Assembly: GCA_032622095.1 (NCBI GenBank)
Contig: CP136064.1
Span: forward strand, 47,255,573-47,319,572
Direction: 5' to 3'
Length of the DNA: 64,000 bases
DNA from: Siphonodentalium dalli
Lineage: Eukaryota; Mollusca; Scaphopoda; Gadilida; Siphonodentaliidae
Made by a program: the position numbers and the translations under genes. Shown piece after piece: positions 58,771-64,000 of this stretch. Below the pieces are notes generated by a model. It had not been told where the DNA came from. It did not search any database and worked only from the letters and a program-made list of their open reading frames with translations. Each line of letters starts with the position of its first letter. The stretch's first letter is position 1.

Positions 58771-59927
58771 GAATTTATGATCGTTAAACCTGGTTAAACT
58801 AGATATTAGTATGTTTACAAAATTAGGCGAGTACTTGAACTATATATATGAGGGATATCCCAGCATTCCATGGCTCGTAGTCAAGTTGTTGGTATGCGCT
58901 TTAATGCAAGATATATACTAGAATAATCGAGTTCGTTTTGTCTAGCACAATTTTCTTTTTAAAATAAAAAAAATTGTACACAAATTCCTATTAAAATGGC
59001 GATAAACACATTACATAAAGGTTTTATGCACAAATGGCGGCCATTTTATCCGCCATTTTGAATATGCCCATGTACAAAAGGTACATATATGTTCCAATGT
59101 ATAGTCTGATGCTTATCTGATACATGTACAATCCAAATAGATGCATACTGAAAAGTTTTCCATGATGTTAGTAGGCAATAGTAATGGCTAGCTTTTGGCA
59201 AAAAAACCCAGGTGTTTTCACCAACATGGTTGCCATGGCAACGGTGAACATTTTCCAGTTTGGGATCATAACCAAAGTGTCTTATATGTATGCGATATAT
59301 ATGTGAGCCAACTGTGATGCTTTTACCAAAAACAAATCACGATTTTGTCCTCTATCTGCCACACTAATGTGTGGCCATTGTTTATTGGGAAGAACAATGT
59401 CTCATTTTAGAGGTTGGCATGCCCCGGTCACATGTTTTGTAAAATCTCTCATACAAGTAATAATCACCCAGTGTACATGGTATATAGCTCAAAATAAAGG
59501 TTATGATCCCCAGCATCTAACACTCTACCAATATGACCCAACAAATTGAGATAGGTTCATCATAAACACAAATAATAGGAAGTAAAGTGATAAAACAGCA
59601 ATGTTTAACAATGACCTTGACCTTGCACAGTGACCTTGACCATTCACATAAGTACTGGCGGGTCCATCGTGGAGAATACATACATATACATATTATTATG
59701 TAACTATATCACCAATAAGTCCACCGATATCCCTGATATATGGTCATTTTCCAGAAATCACATACCGTTGCTATGGTATCACCATTTTTAAGGCAACTAA
59801 GCGACAAGAAGCTTGTCAACATTGGTTTCCGATGCCTCCTATATATGGGCTTTAAGAAAAGATATGTTGCCAAAAATCCCCAATTTTTTTTACGGAACCC
59901 ATTTTATTTTACAAATGACAGGCTACT
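58771..59927 (-). repeat. Repeat B, copy 3 (inverted)
   Basis: Reverse complement of copy 1 over nearly full length. An open frame in it (59740-60021) resembles minus-strand frames in copies 1 and 2, but the differences are not concentrated at third codon positions, so coding is not supported. Confidence 0.8.
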
Positions 59928-61144
59928 AAAAGACAATGTAATTTATTTAACAGCTCCGTTGGAGATGAATTTCATTTTGTATTTTGTTTGCCAAATATTA
60001 TCCCAAATAAGACAGAAATAACTAGATGGTACTACACTAACCCGCGACCTTAGTAAAATTCGATTATGTATGTGCACCAAGAACCCAACAGTAGTGCGAA
60101 ATATCTGTATGTTTTTTTTTATAGAGGCGAAGGATTTAATTGTTGGTTATACATAGAATTGATGGAATTATTACATTCCTATAGTATGGATGTGTGGACC
60201 AGTCGTCGGCGGCTGATAGGTTCCGGGACTCCACATGTAGTGCACATCTACCCATGCATGGGGATGTAATATTTTATTCCCACAGGGACCGACGCATGAA
60301 CATCTATTTGGACCGACACCCCCCCCCCCCCCGTTCTAAGTGTAGATGTGTTTTTCATCCGTCAAATCCCGATGTAATGATTGTTTAGTTTAATATGAAT
60401 CAGGGGTCGGTCTGTCCATATATGTATTTTCTTTATATCATAAGTGGTATGATTCATGATAAGGAGAGGGTGGGGTAAATCACACGCAGGGTGTGCAGTA
60501 ACTATTAAGCACCTCAAAATAAGTAAGGTCTCCTGACATATTGCACAGTATTTAAGGGATTCTGAGGCAGATTGTCGCTAAATTATGCATGTGTATTCAG
60601 TGTCATGTGAGTGATGAAATGGACTAATGTCGGCGCGTTGAGTGCTTGGGTGGATGCGCACCGTTTGTGAGTAGATAGTGCTCAACTAAAAGGTCACAAA
60701 AGGAAACTCACGTAAAGGCTCCTGTAAAGAACATCTTAGTTTTGCTTGTAACCCCGTATCACGACAAGAGTCTTCACAAGACGTGTGAGGTACCGCGGTC
60801 GGTGGCCGTGTCTTCAATGACCCCTCATTGTAATAAGAAAACACTTAATTCAATAGTGTCACAAGGCTGCAAATTCCACTTGTAGTAGAAAAGGAATGTC
60901 ATATCTTTAGTGTCATTATCTACTCTTTATGTAGATTGCTTGCTCTGTTTTGTGTCATATGTGCCAATTCACCAAGGAGATCTCCATATCTCGTTAACCG
61001 AGACTTCGGACATTTGAACATGATCTAATTTCCAGCATACGTCAACATATTTCTTCTTTCTTTCTTCTCTTGTGGTTTTGGAAAGGTGACGCATCTCATT
61101 CAAAAGAAGGTCCCTGTGCCGAAAGTTATGTTACTGTCAGTTAA
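59928..61144. other. Intergenic with poly-C tract
   Basis: Poly-C at about 60320-60332. No gene recognised. Confidence 0.35.
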
Positions 61145-61192
61145 TTAACCCTTAATGACTGGAGCTTCCTCGGTGTTTGCGAAAACCCTGTT

Positions 61193-61259
61193 CCAATGTA
61201 TTATCTTATATACGCGAGTCGCCCAAAGGGCGCCTTACGTATATAAGAGAATGCATTGG
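61193..61259 (+). repeat. 67-bp palindrome, tip type B
   Basis: Tip CGCCC-AAA-GGGCG. Arms of 32 nt as in the other copies, with a few extra mismatches. Position 27 T/C mismatch kept. Confidence 0.85.
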
Positions 61260-61288
61260 CCAAACAATATTTGCATTGACCTTGTAAG

Positions 61289-61355
61289 CCAGTTCATTCT
61301 CTTATATATGCGAGGCTCCCAATGGGAGACTCGCATATATAAGAGAATGCACTGA
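61289..61355 (-). repeat. 67-bp palindrome, tip type C
   Basis: Tip CTCCC-AAT-GGGAG. The mismatch at arm position 27 is kept, with the T-bearing arm outward as in all other complete elements. Confidence 0.85.
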
Positions 61356-61396
61356 CACAATGTATTTAATGCCCCACCAGCTCATGAAAGGGTTAA

Positions 61397-61725
61397 CGGC
61401 GACGAATAGATAAACGTATAGTCGTAACTATATCCGTCAGTTTGCGAAACCTCTCTGATGTGGAAGTTTTCCTGACCAACCCGGGGGTGTCGGAAAATAA
61501 TTTCAGGCACTTGATGGTTTTTTTACATTTGGCCATTTTTGGGGACCAGTCTCCATCCTAATTGTTTTTCCGTTTTATATTTTTGTTTTCCGATAAATTC
61601 TCGATACCCCCCAACCCCACCCCCCAGAAACACCGTGAAATAAAAAACAAATCGGAATATTATAATTTGCACCACTTACCAGCATTTACTGCCTGGGTCC
61701 TATCAACTACCTATTACAGGTTGAT
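61397..61725. other. Intergenic, no gene recognised
   Basis: Nothing recognised. Confidence 0.3.
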
Positions 61726-61780
61726 ATATGTGACCCGCCATATCAAATCAAGTCGTAAGTCGGGATTTTTTTACCCTCTG

Positions 61781-61847
61781 CCAATGCATTCTCTTATATA
61801 TGCGAGTCGACCATAGGTCGCCTCGCATATATAAGAGAATGCATTGG
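61781..61847 (+). repeat. 67-bp palindrome, tip type A
   Basis: Arms match the TTAA-family palindromes exactly. Confidence 0.9.
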
Positions 61848-62067
61848 CCTAACAATTTTTTACAATTTTAATAATTTTTTCTTGTATTCTTTAACAATTT
61901 TATAATTTCACCCATACAGAGCCCCAGACAAACATGAGCAGACGACACTCTTCTATATGCTTCTATATATGTGTGGGGCTCCCTGCAGGGTAATGGATGT
62001 TTTTTATTTTATGTCCTAAAAATTGTAAGAAACATTTATTTTAAAAAAATAATAAAAAATTGTTAGG

Positions 62068-62134
62068 CCGATGCATTCTCTTATATATGCGAGGCGACCT
62101 ATGGTCGACTCGCATATATAAGAGGATGCATTGG
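62068..62134 (-). repeat. 67-bp palindrome, tip type A
   Basis: Mirror orientation; two point changes in the arms. Confidence 0.88.
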
Positions 62135-62191
62135 CACAGGGTAAAAAAAAATCCCGACTTACGACTGGATTTGATATGGCGGGTCACATAT

Positions 62192-63592
62192 GTGATTAGC
62201 TAAGTTTGACATTTGACAAGGCAGTGATTGCTTATGCAATGTGTCCATGCAGTTCATGTTCGGATGGCGACAAAGACTTACATATTCCTGTTATTTAGTA
62301 ATTTTACAATAAGGAGGAATCTATACTGACTGTCTAAAATGCAGCTTTGATGTTCACTTTACATTATCTCTAAACTTCAAGCCAAAATTGTTGAAAATAT
62401 GGATTAAATGTTTTGAGCTGCGGACAAAATTGATTTTGGGTCCTCTTGATCACCCATGCATCCACCCCCACATACGAGCCCGAAAAATAATACTATACAC
62501 CCTCTGACCAACCTGAAACCATAATCCGGGCGGTAAGGCACATTGAATTGAATTGCATTCCCAGTGAAATCATCCATTAGTCTGTGAGGCCTGGTGTTCC
62601 GAACCAAACCTGGATTTAGTGTGTCTCAGTGGCATTTGCAAAATGAGGTCACCCAAAGGGTGAATTTAATGACGCTATATCATATATGGCGAGCTAGCGA
62701 TATCAAATCCACCCTCTGTGAATCTCATGCTGCTTATTCTTCTCTGCTATGGGAGACTTATGATTAGATTGAAGTTCCCCAGTTGAAGTTAGTGATGTTC
62801 ACACATTAGTCACATCGATTTATGCAATTTATCTTCTGCAGATTAGTGGATATAGAAACTGAACAGAAGGGAAAGAGTAACTGAAAACAATGTTTATTTG
62901 AGGCTATGTATACTCCCCAGAAGATGAGGCCCAAGCATAATGGGATCCCCAGCGGGTGAATTTGGAGATGCTAGCCCGATGTGTGGGATAGCATCACTAA
63001 ACTCACTCGTGGGGACCTGTATATCAGCTTCTGGAACAGATCCACCTCGTTCACGGAAGTTGATTGTTTCATTTCGCGCCAAGCCTTTCATGGTTGTGTC
63101 CGCATAAAATACAAACAGGCAGTTATGCAGCTCTATACAAGGAAAAGTAGCCCTGAAATGAACCTGTTGTCTTGATGTCGCTTTTGGGGCGGTACACTAT
63201 CAGCTGAATGATTCCGGATGTATTCTGACTCTTGACTGGACGAATGAGTCGCCATTTGTGTGACTTCCTGATGGGTGGGGGATTTGTCCAGAATTTGTTC
63301 AGGTAATTGGATAGTCTCGACCACAAGTCGATACATTCAATCTCCGTGATGATTTAGTCTGAACTTTTTATCGTCTTTGTTCCATCCTGATCCGGTAGTG
63401 GGGATCGCAATTAGTTGATACCCTTGTGTGTACTTCATATCACACAAAAAGACTCATTAGGATAATACAATTTAGAAAAATCGGGCCCGACTTCATCATG
63501 AAATAATATAGAGTGGTTCATGATCACATGGTTTACTGAAGAGCGTTTGTCTTAGCTATGTGCGGAAAAATGAAAACAGCTGGATAATTGCT
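62192..63592. other. Intergenic, no gene recognised
   Basis: Short frames only (at most 67 codons). No recognised domain. Confidence 0.35.
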
Positions 63593-63648
63593 ATATGTGA
63601 CCCGCCATATCAATTCCAGTCGTAAGTCGGGATTTGTTTTACCCTGTG

Positions 63649-63715
63649 CCAATGCATTTTCTTATATATGCGAGTCGACCATAGGTCGCCTCGCATATAT
63701 AAGAGAATGCATTGG
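63649..63715 (+). repeat. 67-bp palindrome, tip type A
   Basis: 32-nt arms, loop ATA; one point change (CATTTTC) in the outer arm. Confidence 0.88.
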
Positions 63716-63934
63716 CCTAACAATTTTTTACAATTTTAATAATTTGTTCTTGTATTCTTTAACAATTTTTTTATTTCACCCATACAGAGCCCCAGACAGA
63801 CATGAGCAGACGACACTCTTCTATATGCTTCTATATATGTGTGGGGCTCCCTGTGGGCTAATGGATGTTTTTATGTTATGTCCTAAAAATTGTAAGAAAC
63901 ATTTATTTTAAAAAAATGATACAAAATTGTTAGG

Positions 63935-64000
63935 CCAATGCATTCTCTTATATATGCGAGGCGACATATGGTCGACTCGCATATATAAGAGAATGCATTG
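63935..64000 (-). repeat. 67-bp palindrome, tip type A, cut by edge
   Basis: 66 of 67 bp visible, mirror orientation. Confidence 0.85.

Larger units (their letters stand above)
61145..61396 (+). mobile_element. TTAA-flanked palindrome element, diverged type
   Basis: TTAA at 61145-61148 and 61393-61396 flank 61149-61392. Ends are CCCTTAATGACTGGAGC and, inverted, CCCTTTCATGAGCTGG. It holds two 67-bp palindromes (61193-61259 and 61289-61355) with tips unlike those of the other complete elements. The spacer is only 29 bp. No coding region. Confidence 0.75.
61726..62191 (+). mobile_element. Palindrome element with ATATGTGACCCGCC ends, copy 1
   Basis: Left end ATATGTGACCCGCCATATC and its inverse at the right (to about 62191) form TIRs of about 45 bp, continuing into GTCGTAAGTCGGGATTT. 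Palindromes at 61781-61847 and 62068-62134 are of tip type A and enclose a spacer. That spacer starts like the one in the TTAA elements (TTTAACAATTTTATAATTT) but then has its own hairpin (AGCCCCA...TGGGGCT, 61920-61982). The target duplication is not clear. No coding region. Confidence 0.75.
63593..64000 (+). mobile_element. Palindrome element with ATATGTGACCCGCC ends, copy 2, cut by window edge
   Basis: Same structure as 61726-62191: left TIR, palindrome 63649-63715, spacer with the AGCCCCA...TGGGGCT hairpin, second palindrome from 63935. The window ends one base before the palindrome would finish. Confidence 0.8.

Noticed and set aside
59740-60021. Frame shared by the three copies of repeat B
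   Set aside because: Changes between copies are spread over all codon positions and copy 2 is frameshifted, so conservation follows from DNA homology alone.

Overview
The window looks like nuclear DNA of an animal, most likely a marine invertebrate, possibly a lophotrochozoan; the phylum cannot be fixed from sequence alone. The DNA is A+T-rich, gene-poor and full of non-LTR retrotransposon remnants, minisatellites and small inverted-repeat DNA elements. There is no prokaryotic gene packing, and the one intact gene has a eukaryotic splice acceptor just before its start codon. Only one protein-coding gene is supported with confidence: a single-exon rhodopsin-class (class A) GPCR at 24950-26269 on the plus strand. 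A decayed partial copy of the same gene lies about 0.5 kb upstream.

Layout. 0-7.7 kb: three copies of a TTAA-flanked element that carries two 67-bp palindromes in mirrored orientation, a 1.7-kb terminal-inverted-repeat (TIR) element, a small LINE fragment and an intact 494-bp TTAA element. 8.2-10.8 kb: two inverted-repeat pairs and a 19-copy minisatellite with a 28-bp unit. 11-16 kb: a degenerate ~44-bp tandem array in three clusters, with a 5'-truncated, frameshifted LINE (13.5-15.2 kb, minus) between them. 16-18 kb: a TTAA-flanked element containing a second element with perfect 55-bp inverted ends. 19.2-21.8 kb: a second LINE (minus) with reverse transcriptase and C-terminal Cys/His region. 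24-26.3 kb: a 28-bp minisatellite, the GPCR fragment and the GPCR gene.

The stretch 27,021-48,214 has matching CACACTAAAT termini and a left subterminal region dense in a short palindromic motif. It sits inside another copy of the 494-bp TTAA element, whose halves lie at 26.7-27.0 kb and 48.2-48.4 kb. I read this as one ~21-kb insertion with CACTA/EnSpm-like ends and no recognisable transposase. It contains nested repeats, including a second copy of the 1.7-kb TIR element, an F-family TTAA element, direct repeats around 33-35 kb and a 1.2-kb foldback element with ~270-bp arms. 48.4-64 kb: an inverted pair of tRNA-like sequences, three copies of a ~1.1-kb repeat, the fourth cluster of the 44-bp array, and three more palindrome-bearing elements, two of them with outer ends different from those in the first 6 kb.

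The most unusual system here is the 67-bp palindrome family. Its hairpin tip exists in at least three sequence versions, each self-complementary, while one mismatch inside the arm is kept in every complete copy. The same palindrome-spacer-palindrome core appears inside elements with unrelated outer ends. No function can be assigned from sequence alone.
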